A DNA stretch of 13,099 nt, from contig JAGCRE010000134.1 of the NCBI GenBank assembly GCA_017964865.1, forward strand, positions 1 through 13,099. The letters run 5' to 3'. The translations under genes and the position numbers were made by a program. The notes beneath the pieces are model-generated. The model had not been told where the DNA came from. It saw only the letters and a list, made by a program, of their open reading frames with translations, and made no database searches. The stretch comes from Alphaproteobacteria bacterium (GTDB taxonomy: Bacteria; Pseudomonadota; Alphaproteobacteria; Rs-D84). Below, in pieces: positions 5,880 through 13,099 of the stretch (position 1 is the first letter of the stretch; each line of letters starts with the position of its first letter).

Positions 5880-8501
5880 ATGAAAACCAACGGTTTAACC
5901 ACACGCCAGGTGGATATTAATCGTCAAAAATACGGCACAAATAAAATGCCAGAACCGCATGTTCGCAGTGCGTTTAGTTTCTTGATTGATGTATTTAAAA
6001 ATAAAATAAACCTGATGCTGTTGGTTATGACCGGCATATTTGTGATTCTTGCCGCATTTGGTTATGGCGATATGGTTGAAGCATTTGGTATTGGAATAGT
6101 ATTGGTAATTGTTGCAATCGTTAACGTCACAACAAAAATAACAAGTCAAAAACGAACATTGGAATTACGGCGGCGGGCATCAATGTTATATTCGAACGTT
6201 ATAAGGTCGGGCCATGTTATGCGTATCGACAGTTCTGAATTAGTTGTTGATGATATCGTTTTATTACAGGCGGGCGAAACCATCCCCGCGGATGGATATG
6301 TTATTTCCGGTAAAATCACTGTTAACAATTCAATACTTAATGGTGAAAGTGCCGAAGTTCACAAATATCCTGATCCAAAATTTCATTTTGAACGCAACAA
6401 CCCCATAACATCAAATGAATATACCGACACAAATCATCTTTTTGCCGGCACAACAGTCCAAAGTGGCGAATGTGTTATGCGTGTTGCACGTGTTGGAATG
6501 GATACAGAAAATGCAAAGATACTAAATTCGCTAAACCATATACACGAACCTAAAACAACGTTGCAAATTCAACTGGATAAATTGGCGGGACAAATCGGAC
6601 GCATGGGGTCGATATGTGCTGGACTGGTTTGTATTGTAATGTTCGTCATATATGCATCCAGCAATACTATTGATAATTTCGGCGACGCGATATATGTATT
6701 AATAAACATAATAACGATTTCATTAACTATATTTGTTGCTGCCGTTCCCGAAGGTTTACCATTTATCATTAGTATTATTACGGGACAAAATGTACGGAAA
6801 ATGATACGGGCAAACATATTGGCCAAGAACCCGAATACAATACCCCAAACCAGTTATATAAAATTGCTGTGCACCGACAAGACCGGAACAATTACCCATG
6901 GAAATCTGGTTCCGATGGCAAACTATCTGGGGGACGGGACAAATATTGGGTTCAACGCTACCTATGGGGGTGCCGCCATAGATCAATTTGTTCGCGGTAT
7001 TATTCTGAACAGTCGAACAATGTTGGATAAAAACGGACATATTGTTGGTGGTAACACCACAGAACGTGCAATTTTTGCAATACTGGCCCTGGGCCGACAG
7101 AAAATCAAAGCACTGCATCAAAAACACCCAAAAACAGCAAGAATTCCCTTTACCAGTGCTAATAAATTTTCGGCAACGACCGTTAAATACCAGAATCACC
7201 AACGCACTTATATCATGGCTGCACCAGAAAAAATTTTAGCACACAGTAAATACTACATTGATTCCGATGGCAATATTCACCCGATAAAACGCGGCCTGGT
7301 TCAACGGTTAATCAAATACAATGCTGGTCGTGCAATGCGGGTTGTTGCCACCGCATATTGCGATAAAAAATTATCCAGTGGAACCATGCCAGATAATTTA
7401 GTATTTATATCATTAACAACAATGCGTGATGAAATTCGCCCTGGGGTTGCCGATGTTGTAAATCAATTACATGAATCAGGCATGCAAATTATGATGATTA
7501 CCGGTGATATTTTGGACACTGCACGTGTTATTGCCACCGATTGTGGCATAATATCCAATAAAAATGACATTGCGATTACCGCAACAGAATTTGATATGTT
7601 GCCCGATTGGCGTGCAAAACAAATGTTGCCAAAAATATGTGTAATCGCACGTGCAACACCACAAACAAAATTGCGTGTTGTAAAACTGGCTCAATCACGT
7701 GGATTATCAATCGGCATGTGTGGTGACGGAACAAATGATGCACCCGCATTAAAGGCCGCCGACATCGGTTTTGCTATGGGTGACAGCACCGATGTATGCA
7801 AGGCAGCAAGTGACGTCATAATTACAGATAATAACTTTATATCCATTGCTAACAGTATTTTGATGGGACGAACATTTATGCACAATGTTTCAAACTTTCT
7901 GCGATTTCAATTACCAGTCAATTTTATGTTGGTGACATTAAGTATTCTGTTTCCATTGTGTGTTGGAATCGATGCATTGTATGCTGTGCAAATTTTAGTA
8001 ATTAACATTGTAATCGACAGTTTGAATTCAATGGCGTTTGGTGGCGAACCAGCACATGTCGAATACATGACTGAATCTCCACGTAATCGCAACACGCCAT
8101 TAATCACAAAACAAATGATTTCACAAATAATGTGGATGACGGCTGCTGGGGTATTTATTTTCACGTTGACGTTATTGCCCCCAATATTAAACGCATTTAA
8201 TTCTGCGGGCGAATATATGTCCGGACGATTTGCATTACTGGTAATTATGGCTATGCTGAATGGTTTTTGTGTTCGCAGTTCTGGATACAACATATTCCGC
8301 GGAATTACGAAAAACCCAATGTTTATTACGATCGCATGTATCGTATTTGTTGGAACATTTATGTGCGTAAGTTTTGGTGGAAATATCTTGCAAATGGCCC
8401 CAATGAATCTGCCCCAGTGGTTAATTATCATTGGGCTTAGTGTGACAATAATACCGATAAATCTGGTTTATAAATTCATCTATCGCACACCAAAAGCATA
8501 G
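5880..8501 (+). CDS. P-type cation-transporting ATPase, calcium-pump-like (P2 class)
   Basis: An 873-residue P-type pump. The phosphorylation motif is CDKTGTIT with D333; the hinge is GDGTNDAPAL (615-624); the TM4 ion-site motif is VPEGLP (289-294, E291). TM6 reads NIVIDSLNSMAFGGEP with N709 and D713, close to the plasma-membrane calcium pump (P2B) version of that helix. The C-terminal half (FRGITKNPMF, QWLIIIGL) also recalls P2B pumps. About ten membrane spans can be placed: two near 40-90, two near 245-300 and six after about 675. Unusual: the actuator loop is N154-GES rather than TGES, the nucleotide-domain KGAPE motif is M446-AAPE, and DPPR/DPVR is DEIR. Ca2+ is the likeliest ion; Mg2+ or another cation is possible. 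It converges with rpsD across a shared terminator. Confidence 0.85.
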   Translation: MKTNGLTTRQVDINRQKYGTNKMPEPHVRSAFSFLIDVFKNKINLMLLVMTGIFVILAAFGYGDMVEAFGIGIVLVIVAIVNVTTKITSQKRTLELRRRASMLYSNVIRSGHVMRIDSSELVVDDIVLLQAGETIPADGYVISGKITVNNSILNGESAEVHKYPDPKFHFERNNPITSNEYTDTNHLFAGTTVQSGECVMRVARVGMDTENAKILNSLNHIHEPKTTLQIQLDKLAGQIGRMGSICAGLVCIVMFVIYASSNTIDNFGDAIYVLINIITISLTIFVAAVPEGLPFIISIITGQNVRKMIRANILAKNPNTIPQTSYIKLLCTDKTGTITHGNLVPMANYLGDGTNIGFNATYGGAAIDQFVRGIILNSRTMLDKNGHIVGGNTTERAIFAILALGRQKIKALHQKHPKTARIPFTSANKFSATTVKYQNHQRTYIMAAPEKILAHSKYYIDSDGNIHPIKRGLVQRLIKYNAGRAMRVVATAYCDKKLSSGTMPDNLVFISLTTMRDEIRPGVADVVNQLHESGMQIMMITGDILDTARVIATDCGIISNKNDIAITATEFDMLPDWRAKQMLPKICVIARATPQTKLRVVKLAQSRGLSIGMCGDGTNDAPALKAADIGFAMGDSTDVCKAASDVIITDNNFISIANSILMGRTFMHNVSNFLRFQLPVNFMLVTLSILFPLCVGIDALYAVQILVINIVIDSLNSMAFGGEPAHVEYMTESPRNRNTPLITKQMISQIMWMTAAGVFIFTLTLLPPILNAFNSAGEYMSGRFALLVIMAMLNGFCVRSSGYNIFRGITKNPMFITIACIVFVGTFMCVSFGGNILQMAPMNLPQWLIIIGLSVTIIPINLVYKFIYRTPKA

Positions 8502-8506
8502 TTATA

Positions 8507-8540
8507 AAAAAAACCACCACATTTGTGGTGGTTTTTTGTT
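8507..8540. terminator. Shared bidirectional terminator between the ATPase gene and rpsD
   Basis: AAAAAACCACCAC - ATTT - GTGGTGGTTTTTT forms a long perfect stem, with A-run and T-run on opposite sides. It therefore works for both converging genes. The ATPase stop is at 8501 and the rpsD stop at 8556. Confidence 0.9.
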
Positions 8541-8555
8541 CTTCTTCCCCGTCTA

Positions 8556-9188
8556 TTAACGAGAATAGAATTCGACGACCAGTTCTGGAAACATCTGAAC
8601 CGGATATGGAACATCTGCAAATGCCGGAACACGTGTAAATGTCGCAGTGAAATTCGCACTGTCCACATTGATGTATTCTGGAAAATCACGTTCCGCCGAT
8701 TCCAATGCCAACACAACCAATGGCATTTGTTTTGCTTTTTCACTGACGGTGATGACATCACCCGGTCTTACCTGGTATGAAGCAATTTTAACGCGTTTAC
8801 CATTGACATAGATATGACCATGGCTGACCAACTGACGTGCTGAAAACACTGTTGGTGCCAATTTAGAACGATATACAACGGCATCCAAACGACGTTCCAA
8901 CAACCCAATTAAATTATCTGGGGTGTCACCACGCATATTGTCTGCTTCGGCATAATACGCATGGAACTTCTTTTCACCAATGTTACCATAGTAGCCCTTT
9001 AATGTCTGTTTTGCACGCATCTGTTTTGCGTAATCAGACGAATTGCCACCACGCGATGTTGGTCCATGCTGACCCGGTTTATATTTACGTTTGTTAAACG
9101 GTGATTTTGCCTGGCCCCAAAGGTTAACACCCAATGAACGGCCAATTTTTAATTTACGAGTGCTGCGTTTTGCACCTGCTCTTGCCAT
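8556..9188 (-). CDS. rpsD: 30S ribosomal protein S4
   Basis: A primary 16S rRNA-binding protein that nucleates 30S assembly and is part of the mRNA entry helicase. The 210-residue product opens [19 protein letters not shown]. It continues with KYKPGQHG, the helical domain [15 protein letters not shown], and the S4 RNA-binding domain from about residue 98 ([37 protein letters not shown] region), and ends [11 protein letters not shown]. The protein has no cysteines in its N-terminus, so it is the zinc-free (C-minus) form. The ATG is preceded by AAAGGA at good spacing. It stands alone here, not in the alpha operon with rpsM, rpsK and rpoA, which is the rule in several lineages including many Alphaproteobacteria. 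Confidence 0.97.
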   Translation of the reverse strand: MARAGAKRSTRKLKIGRSLGVNLWGQAKSPFNKRKYKPGQHGPTSRGGNSSDYAKQMRAKQTLKGYYGNIGEKKFHAYYAEADNMRGDTPDNLIGLLERRLDAVVYRSKLAPTVFSARQLVSHGHIYVNGKRVKIASYQVRPGDVITVSEKAKQMPLVVLALESAERDFPEYINVDSANFTATFTRVPAFADVPYPVQMFPELVVEFYSR

Positions 9189-9330
9189 AATTTTATCCTT
9201 TTGTTTTGGTTTTTCGGTGCCAGATATTTAACAGAATCCTTATCATACATGGGACCAAAATTCACCATGACTTAATCAGTTCTGGTTACCCAGCGGGGCT
9301 TAGTCTATAATGTTTTTTACGTAAAATCAA
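9189..9330 (-). promoter_or_regulatory. rpsD promoter and long leader
   Basis: On the minus strand TTGATT (9325-9330) is followed after 17 bases by TAGACT (9302-9307), or after 15 by TATAGA (9304-9309). Transcription would begin near 9296, leaving a leader of about 105 bases before rpsD. The leader opens with a CTGG-GTAA-CCAG hairpin (9282-9293) with a GNRA-type loop. A second possible stem, CATGG with CCATG, follows. S4 represses its own mRNA in bacteria with known circuits, so the leader is a candidate control site; the fold is not shown to be one. Confidence 0.45.
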
Positions 9331-9345
9331 GAAAAATCTGCGATT

Positions 9346-10203
9346 TTAATATATCTTGCCAATGACGTTCGCACATGTCAGGAATTTTTGAATTTCACAT
9401 GATTTTGCAAAATCCATCGCACGATTAAAATGACGACCAATGTGTTCAACACCATGTGCATCATCGCTTAGTAACACTGGAACACCCTTTTGGGCGGCCA
9501 TTTTCAATATACGTGATGATGGGTATGGTTCGGTCAACCCCCGGTCATAACCACTGGTATTTATTTCCAGTGCGGTTTTTGATGCGGCAATCTTATCAAT
9601 CGCATAACGTTCATATTCCGCCCAGCAATCTTCGTTACCGACCCCAACCTTGCGTGGCAAGTCAATGTGTGCCACCCAATTGAATAAGCCTGTTTCACCG
9701 GCACGTGCCAATTTGTTCCAATATGCTTTCAGCATTTCTTCACGCGTTTTTGCATCTGCCTTGCCAATGTCACAAACATTGCACAATTTTCCATTATTAT
9801 CGATAAAGTGTGATGCACAAATGATATAGTCAGGCTGTAACTCTCTTGACACGCGATCAAACCCAGCAAACCAATCGTAAGTATCAAAAAAGTCCATTTC
9901 CATCCCACAATACAATTTCATATCGCTTTTTTCGGCCAGGCGTTTCATTTCCTTGTAATGGGGTTTGAACTTTGCAATTGCTTCATCAAACGACGAACAG
10001 TAAATTGCATCATAGCCACCCTTGACCGCATATGGGTAAAAGTTTGTTTTAGTTATATCGGGGTGAACAACAAAATGATTTGATATACCAAAAGATTTAA
10101 AACCCAACTTTTCTGCACGTGCAACCATTTCCGCAGATGTATTGCGTCCATCAAAGCCGATTGTATGTGTATGCAGTGAAAAATCTTGAACCATATTTGA
10201 CAT
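9346..10203 (-). CDS. PHP-domain phosphoesterase, histidinol-phosphatase (HisK)-like
   Basis: A 285-residue PHP-superfamily hydrolase. Metal ligands appear in the family order: H11-T-H13 in SLHTHT, H43 in GISNH, E102 in CGMEMDFF, H132 in ICASHF, H179 in VAHID and D248-A-H250 in LSDDAH. Length and motifs match the monofunctional HisK type that dephosphorylates L-histidinol phosphate, but other PHP phosphoesterases of similar size share these motifs and no other his gene is nearby. The true substrate is therefore open. The start codon overlaps the lemA stop by one base (TAATG), so translation is probably coupled. A second in-frame ATG lies three codons on. A weak AAAATC-GCA-GATTTT hairpin follows the stop and could end the transcript. 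Confidence 0.75.
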   Translation of the reverse strand: MSNMVQDFSLHTHTIGFDGRNTSAEMVARAEKLGFKSFGISNHFVVHPDITKTNFYPYAVKGGYDAIYCSSFDEAIAKFKPHYKEMKRLAEKSDMKLYCGMEMDFFDTYDWFAGFDRVSRELQPDYIICASHFIDNNGKLCNVCDIGKADAKTREEMLKAYWNKLARAGETGLFNWVAHIDLPRKVGVGNEDCWAEYERYAIDKIAASKTALEINTSGYDRGLTEPYPSSRILKMAAQKGVPVLLSDDAHGVEHIGRHFNRAMDFAKSCEIQKFLTCANVIGKIY

Positions 10204-10745
10204 TAAAACTTTACACGCGGTGCCTTGCGTTCTGAAACATCGGCTTCAAATAATTGAGCCTTATCTATACCAAACATACGGGCGACAATGTTCGATGGGA
10301 ACTGTTCCACTGCATTGTTTAAGCCCATTACAACCGTATTATAAAACTGACGCGATGCCTGAATCTTGGTTTCTGTATCGGTCAATTCACGTTGTAATTC
10401 CAAGAAATTTTCATTTGCTTTCAGATTTGGATAACTTTCTGCCAATGCAAAAATATTCTTTAACGCACCTGACAACGCGTTTTCCGCAACCCCACGTGCA
10501 TCGGCACCCGTTGCAGACATTGCCGAATTACGTGCCGCAATAACCGCGTTTAAGGTTTCTTTTTCGTGTTTTGCCGCACCCGATACCGTTTCCATTAAAT
10601 TTGGAATTAAATCATAGCGACGTTTTAATTGCGTATCAATGGTTGCCCAAGCCTCACGCACCTGGTTGCGACGCGACACCAAACCGTTATAAACCGCAAC
10701 AAAGTATAATAATACTACCGCAATAATCGCGATTGCCGTCCACAT
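10203..10745 (-). CDS. lemA: LemA family protein
   Basis: A 180-residue protein with one N-terminal membrane span (about residues 3-20) and an otherwise helical body. Family hallmarks are YNGLVSRRNQVREAWATID near 19-37, YDLIPNLMETVSG (44-56), and SYPNLKANENFLELQREL with the following TDTETKIQASRQFYN and FPSNIVARMFG. The biochemical role of LemA is not established. In many genomes it sits beside a TPM-domain protein or an HtpX-like protease; here it is instead coupled to a PHP phosphoesterase. The ATG is preceded by AAAGGA. A good promoter lies about 50 bases upstream. The leader contains a six-codon frame, MKEVDE then stop, of doubtful meaning. Confidence 0.93.
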   Translation of the reverse strand: MWTAIAIIAVVLLYFVAVYNGLVSRRNQVREAWATIDTQLKRRYDLIPNLMETVSGAAKHEKETLNAVIAARNSAMSATGADARGVAENALSGALKNIFALAESYPNLKANENFLELQRELTDTETKIQASRQFYNTVVMGLNNAVEQFPSNIVARMFGIDKAQLFEADVSERKAPRVKF

Positions 10746-10794
10746 ATTAAATCCTTTTAGTTAAAAGTTATTCATCAACTTCTTTCATAATTTT

Positions 10795-10823
10795 ATTATA
10801 TGTCATCAATATCATTTTTTCAA
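10795..10823 (-). promoter_or_regulatory. Promoter of the lemA - PHP pair
   Basis: On the minus strand TTGAAA (10818-10823), exactly 17 bases, then TATAAT (10795-10800): a near-consensus sigma70-type promoter. The start point should be near 10788, giving a leader of about 43 bases that ends with the AAAGGA ribosome site of lemA. Confidence 0.75.
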
Positions 10824-10825
10824 TT

Positions 10826-10848
10826 AAAAACGCCCCGTGGGGCGTTTT
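10826..10848 (-). terminator. Terminator of the cold-shock-domain gene
   Basis: AAAACGCCC / GGGCGTTTT with a four-base loop, flanked by A and T runs. It starts right after the stop codon of the cold-shock-domain gene and ends a few bases before the lemA -35 box, so it separates the two transcripts. Confidence 0.85.
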
Positions 10849-10849
10849 A

Positions 10850-11191
10850 TTATTTTTTCCAGAACGCAAATCCATGACGCGTTGATTTTTCTTCGCGATG
10901 TTTACGTTCTTCGACAGCACGACGACGTTCTGCACGACGTTCATGGAACAAACGTGCCGATTCTTCGTCCCGCTGAATCAATTTCAATGTCGTAACCGAC
11001 AATTTATCATTGCGGGGTTCTTCTTCGAATTCGACGATATCATTTTCGTTCAAGAAACGAATGCCCGCCTCTTTCAATGCACTGGAATGAACAAATACAT
11101 CATCTGTGTTTCCGTTTTCATTTGGCTCGTCCGGAGTAATAAACCCAAAACATTTTTTGCCGTTATACCATTTTACTTTTCCTTTCCGCAT
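10850..11191 (-). CDS. Cold-shock-domain protein with a charged C-terminal tail
   Basis: Residues 1-72 are a cold-shock (CspA-type OB-fold) domain that binds single-stranded RNA or DNA: GKVKWYN (4-10), an RNP1 motif KCFGFI (13-18, usually K-G-F-G-F-I), RNP2 DVFVH (31-35), and the FEEEP and KLSVTTLKLI strands. A short insertion rich in N, E and D lies before RNP2. Residues 73-113 form a strongly charged tail full of R, E, K and H, probably helical, ending GFAFWKK. Plain CspA proteins are about 70 residues, so the tail is extra and may contact RNA or ribosomes. The ATG has an AAAGGA ribosome site. The leader of about 140 bases to the next gene holds only weak promoter candidates (for example TTGTAT at 11274-11279). 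Confidence 0.88.
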   Translation of the reverse strand: MRKGKVKWYNGKKCFGFITPDEPNENGNTDDVFVHSSALKEAGIRFLNENDIVEFEEEPRNDKLSVTTLKLIQRDEESARLFHERRAERRRAVEERKHREEKSTRHGFAFWKK

Positions 11192-11330
11192 ATCTTGTGT
11201 CCTTTGCTATGCTTGTTATGGTCCCTGGCACAATCCATGAACCTGATTTAATTGTTACGCATTATTGAATGTAATACAAGGAAAAAACGACAAAGCCAAA
11301 ACCGAATTATTTCCCAGTAATAACAAAGCA

Positions 11331-12731
11331 TTACTGTTTATAATAACGTTGCACTTCCTTCATAACAAAGTTAAATAATTTGCCCGCCGTCGTATTTGTC
11401 GGTGCCGACCACGCACGATTACGATATGGCATCGCCGCAACCAATATGAAACGCATCATAAAGTGAAAAATTTCAATCTCTTGGGCTTCGGTCAACTTGG
11501 CCGGCGAAGTTGTTAAATGAAATACTTCATTTTCAATCGCGTTATCCAATTTGTCGGTAATAATATCAATCATTTTTTGCGGATAATACATTGTGCATTT
11601 TTTTGGAAAGCCTTCGAACAACGACATACCTATTCCGCGTTCATACAATATATTCCAACCAACACGATCGAACAAATCTTCCAAACAATCGCAAATCATT
11701 AAATTATATTGCTTTATTCCGTCTTCCATATAATCCGCAACTTTGCGTTCGATATTGTCCGATGCCTCATTCTTTTTACGACGGGTTTGTTCATATTGCG
11801 TATGGGTCAGACGTTCAAATTCAAAGAACGTTCGAACCTGGCAAATAATTTCCATTGGCACAACGTGTTCATTATCGTGTCCAATGTTCAAAATAATTTT
11901 TGCATCACGATAGTTACGCGGATTATCCATATCATAAAACTTATCCCGCATAGAAACAATACGATCTGGCATTGTTTCACGAACACGTTCAATAAATGTG
12001 CGTGCCTGGGGCACCAAATCAAACAAACACTTTACACGCCAAACATCACGCAGACGCAAGTGTGGTTTTTTTATTTTATCTAATTCGCGAACCAAATCCA
12101 CCGCAATTTCTTCGTGTCCACGCCCGATAATACGCAATACTGTTTCCGATGCCGCAGTTATGAATTTATTTGAAAATTCGCTGCGGATTTTATCGGCAAT
12201 TGCACGACCCGATGCTGCACGTTCATGTGATGAAATAACACGTTCCGCCGTTGTTGCAACATCGTTAACATAATCATTGTAATACTTGCCCGTAATTTTA
12301 TCTAATGCCCGCGAAAGGCGTTTTTGTGCGGCAACAATAACCGTTACAATTGATGACACAGACAAATCAACCTTGTGTCCGTCACGCACAGAAAAAAACT
12401 GATTACGCATCGGGTCCATATCCAAACGATGCTGAACCAAATATGGCGACAATGGGTTAATGTCGGATATCTTTATTTTTTCATCGATGCCGCAATCGTT
12501 TTCATAGTCGTATTTTACGACCGGTGCCTTTGGTGCACCCAAACATTTTCCCAAAACATGAAACACTTCGCGGAACCAGTCCATACCATCGGCATACATT
12601 GTCCGCAGATAATCGGCGGCTTCTTCATTAATACGACGTTCAGCCACCGCCCGGTCAATGTCGGCCAGGTTTTTCCGGTCGTGGTCCGCGGTCATATCTG
12701 CCGCAAAAGTGTCGGGAACGTTTTCCTTCAT
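11331..12731 (-). CDS. Divergent RelA/SpoT-like nucleotidyltransferase-domain protein (putative)
   Basis: A 466-residue protein I cannot name with certainty. Residues 215-320 resemble the synthetase domain of RelA/SpoT and small alarmone synthetases. LRLRDVWRVKCLFD (225-238) fits the IxDxxGxR strand, as D229-x-x-R-x-K. Then come RDKFYD (262-267), the NYR of the usual NGYRS motif (273-275), a segment PMEIICQVRT (292-301) like the E-I-Q-I-R-T motif, and the FERLTHTQYE helix (305-314) like the xxEHxxYK end. The Glu expected two before the Gln is Ile296, with Glu294 nearby, so activity is uncertain. No HD hydrolase, TGS or ACT domain is seen. The first 210 residues are mostly helical; the last 130 are unassigned. 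It starts ten bases after lysS, with an AGGG site, so it is probably co-transcribed with it. A hairpin CAGTAAT / ATTACTG overlaps its stop. Confidence 0.5.
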   Translation of the reverse strand: MKENVPDTFAADMTADHDRKNLADIDRAVAERRINEEAADYLRTMYADGMDWFREVFHVLGKCLGAPKAPVVKYDYENDCGIDEKIKISDINPLSPYLVQHRLDMDPMRNQFFSVRDGHKVDLSVSSIVTVIVAAQKRLSRALDKITGKYYNDYVNDVATTAERVISSHERAASGRAIADKIRSEFSNKFITAASETVLRIIGRGHEEIAVDLVRELDKIKKPHLRLRDVWRVKCLFDLVPQARTFIERVRETMPDRIVSMRDKFYDMDNPRNYRDAKIILNIGHDNEHVVPMEIICQVRTFFEFERLTHTQYEQTRRKKNEASDNIERKVADYMEDGIKQYNLMICDCLEDLFDRVGWNILYERGIGMSLFEGFPKKCTMYYPQKMIDIITDKLDNAIENEVFHLTTSPAKLTEAQEIEIFHFMMRFILVAAMPYRNRAWSAPTNTTAGKLFNFVMKEVQRYYKQ

Positions 12732-12741
12732 TATTATCGCC

Positions 12742-13099
12742 CTATTTCATCATTGGGAACAAGATAACATCACGTAATGTCGGTTGGTCAAATATAATGT
12801 TTGCCAAGCGGTCAACGCCCAACCCAACGCCCGAAATCGGTGGAAAACCATGTTCCATTGCACGCACAAAATCATTGTCGGGATTAAATGCTTCTTCATC
12901 ACCATTGGCGATATTTTTCGCCTGGGCTTCAAATGCTGCCAGCTGCTGAATTGGATTTACCAATTCTGAATACCCCTTGCATAATTCTGCACCGCATACC
13001 AATAATTGGAACATATCCAAACACCTGTCATCGGCATCACTGTGACGTGCCAATGGTACCATATATGTTGGATAGTTGTATAGGAATGTCGGCTTTACA
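12742..13099 (-). CDS. lysS: Lysyl-tRNA synthetase (class II), partial, C-terminal part
   Basis: The frame is open to the right edge, so only about the last 118 residues are present. It reads KPTFLYNYPTYMVPLARH, then DMFQLLVCGAELCKGYSEL (the family's region around the F-E-L-F..G-x-E-I-x-N-G-x-S/Y-E-L strand), then NPDNDFVRAMEHGFPP and the class II motif 3 GVGLGVDRL, ending RDVILFPMMK. Motif 3 supplies the arginine that contacts ATP. The enzyme attaches lysine to tRNA-Lys. Compared with E. coli LysS, the strand normally reading R-E-I-A-N-G-F-S-E-L is changed (AELCKGYSEL), so this is a distinct branch of the family. It lies ten bases upstream of the RelA/SpoT-like gene. Confidence 0.9.
   Translation of the reverse strand, partial: VKPTFLYNYPTYMVPLARHSDADDRCLDMFQLLVCGAELCKGYSELVNPIQQLAAFEAQAKNIANGDEEAFNPDNDFVRAMEHGFPPISGVGLGVDRLANIIFDQPTLRDVILFPMMK

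Noticed and set aside
9149..9268. A 39-codon minus-strand frame in the rpsD leader overlapping the rpsD start
   Set aside because: It has no ribosome site, would overlap rpsD by about 40 bases in another frame, and its composition looks like read-through of leader and shadow sequence. Worth remembering only if ribosome profiling shows a signal.
1..13099. CRISPR array, insertion sequence, rRNA, replication origin
   Set aside because: I saw no regularly spaced direct repeats, transposase reading frame, rRNA sequence or clustered DnaA boxes in the window.

Overview
This is a compact, AT-leaning bacterial window made mostly of housekeeping genes. Short intergenic gaps, overlapping genes and an order dacA - holB - tatD - smpB (recalling the dacA-tmk-holB-metG-tatD type arrangement I associate with Alphaproteobacteria) suggest a streamlined alphaproteobacterium, possibly an uncultured host-associated or gut lineage. 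The lineage call is an inference; no rRNA is present to settle it.

Left edge (1-720). A GH108-type peptidoglycan hydrolase fragment (minus strand, running off the left end) looks phage-derived. It sits behind its own promoter and a terminator-like hairpin. A repeat-rich stretch follows, carrying three copies of the 3' end of tRNA-Ser(GGA), two direct and one inverted, with two strong terminators. The intact tRNA-Ser gene comes next. I read the stretch as an integration-site scar beside an element that continues left.

Centre-left (734-5788). rpoZ (minus) runs into the tRNA-Ser. Divergently, on the plus strand, come mtaB (tRNA ms2t6A modification), dacA (D,D-carboxypeptidase), holB (clamp-loader delta'), tatD (metal-dependent nuclease) and smpB (ribosome rescue). 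holB to smpB overlap or nearly touch and are probably one transcript. Promoters before mtaB and dacA are so close to the start codons that the mRNAs may be leaderless or nearly so.

Centre (5880-9345). A P-type cation ATPase, closest in its transmembrane motifs to calcium pumps of the plasma-membrane (P2B) type but with several altered catalytic-region motifs, converges with rpsD across a shared terminator. rpsD has a long, possibly structured leader.

Right (9346-13099, all minus). A lemA-PHP phosphoesterase pair is translationally coupled behind a good promoter. A cold-shock-domain protein with an unusual charged tail follows. Last is a lysS (partial) - divergent RelA/SpoT-like gene pair.

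The points most worth a second look are the RelA/SpoT-like protein behind lysS, the triplicated tRNA-Ser end, and the very short leaders of mtaB and dacA. No CRISPR array, insertion sequence, rRNA or replication origin was seen.
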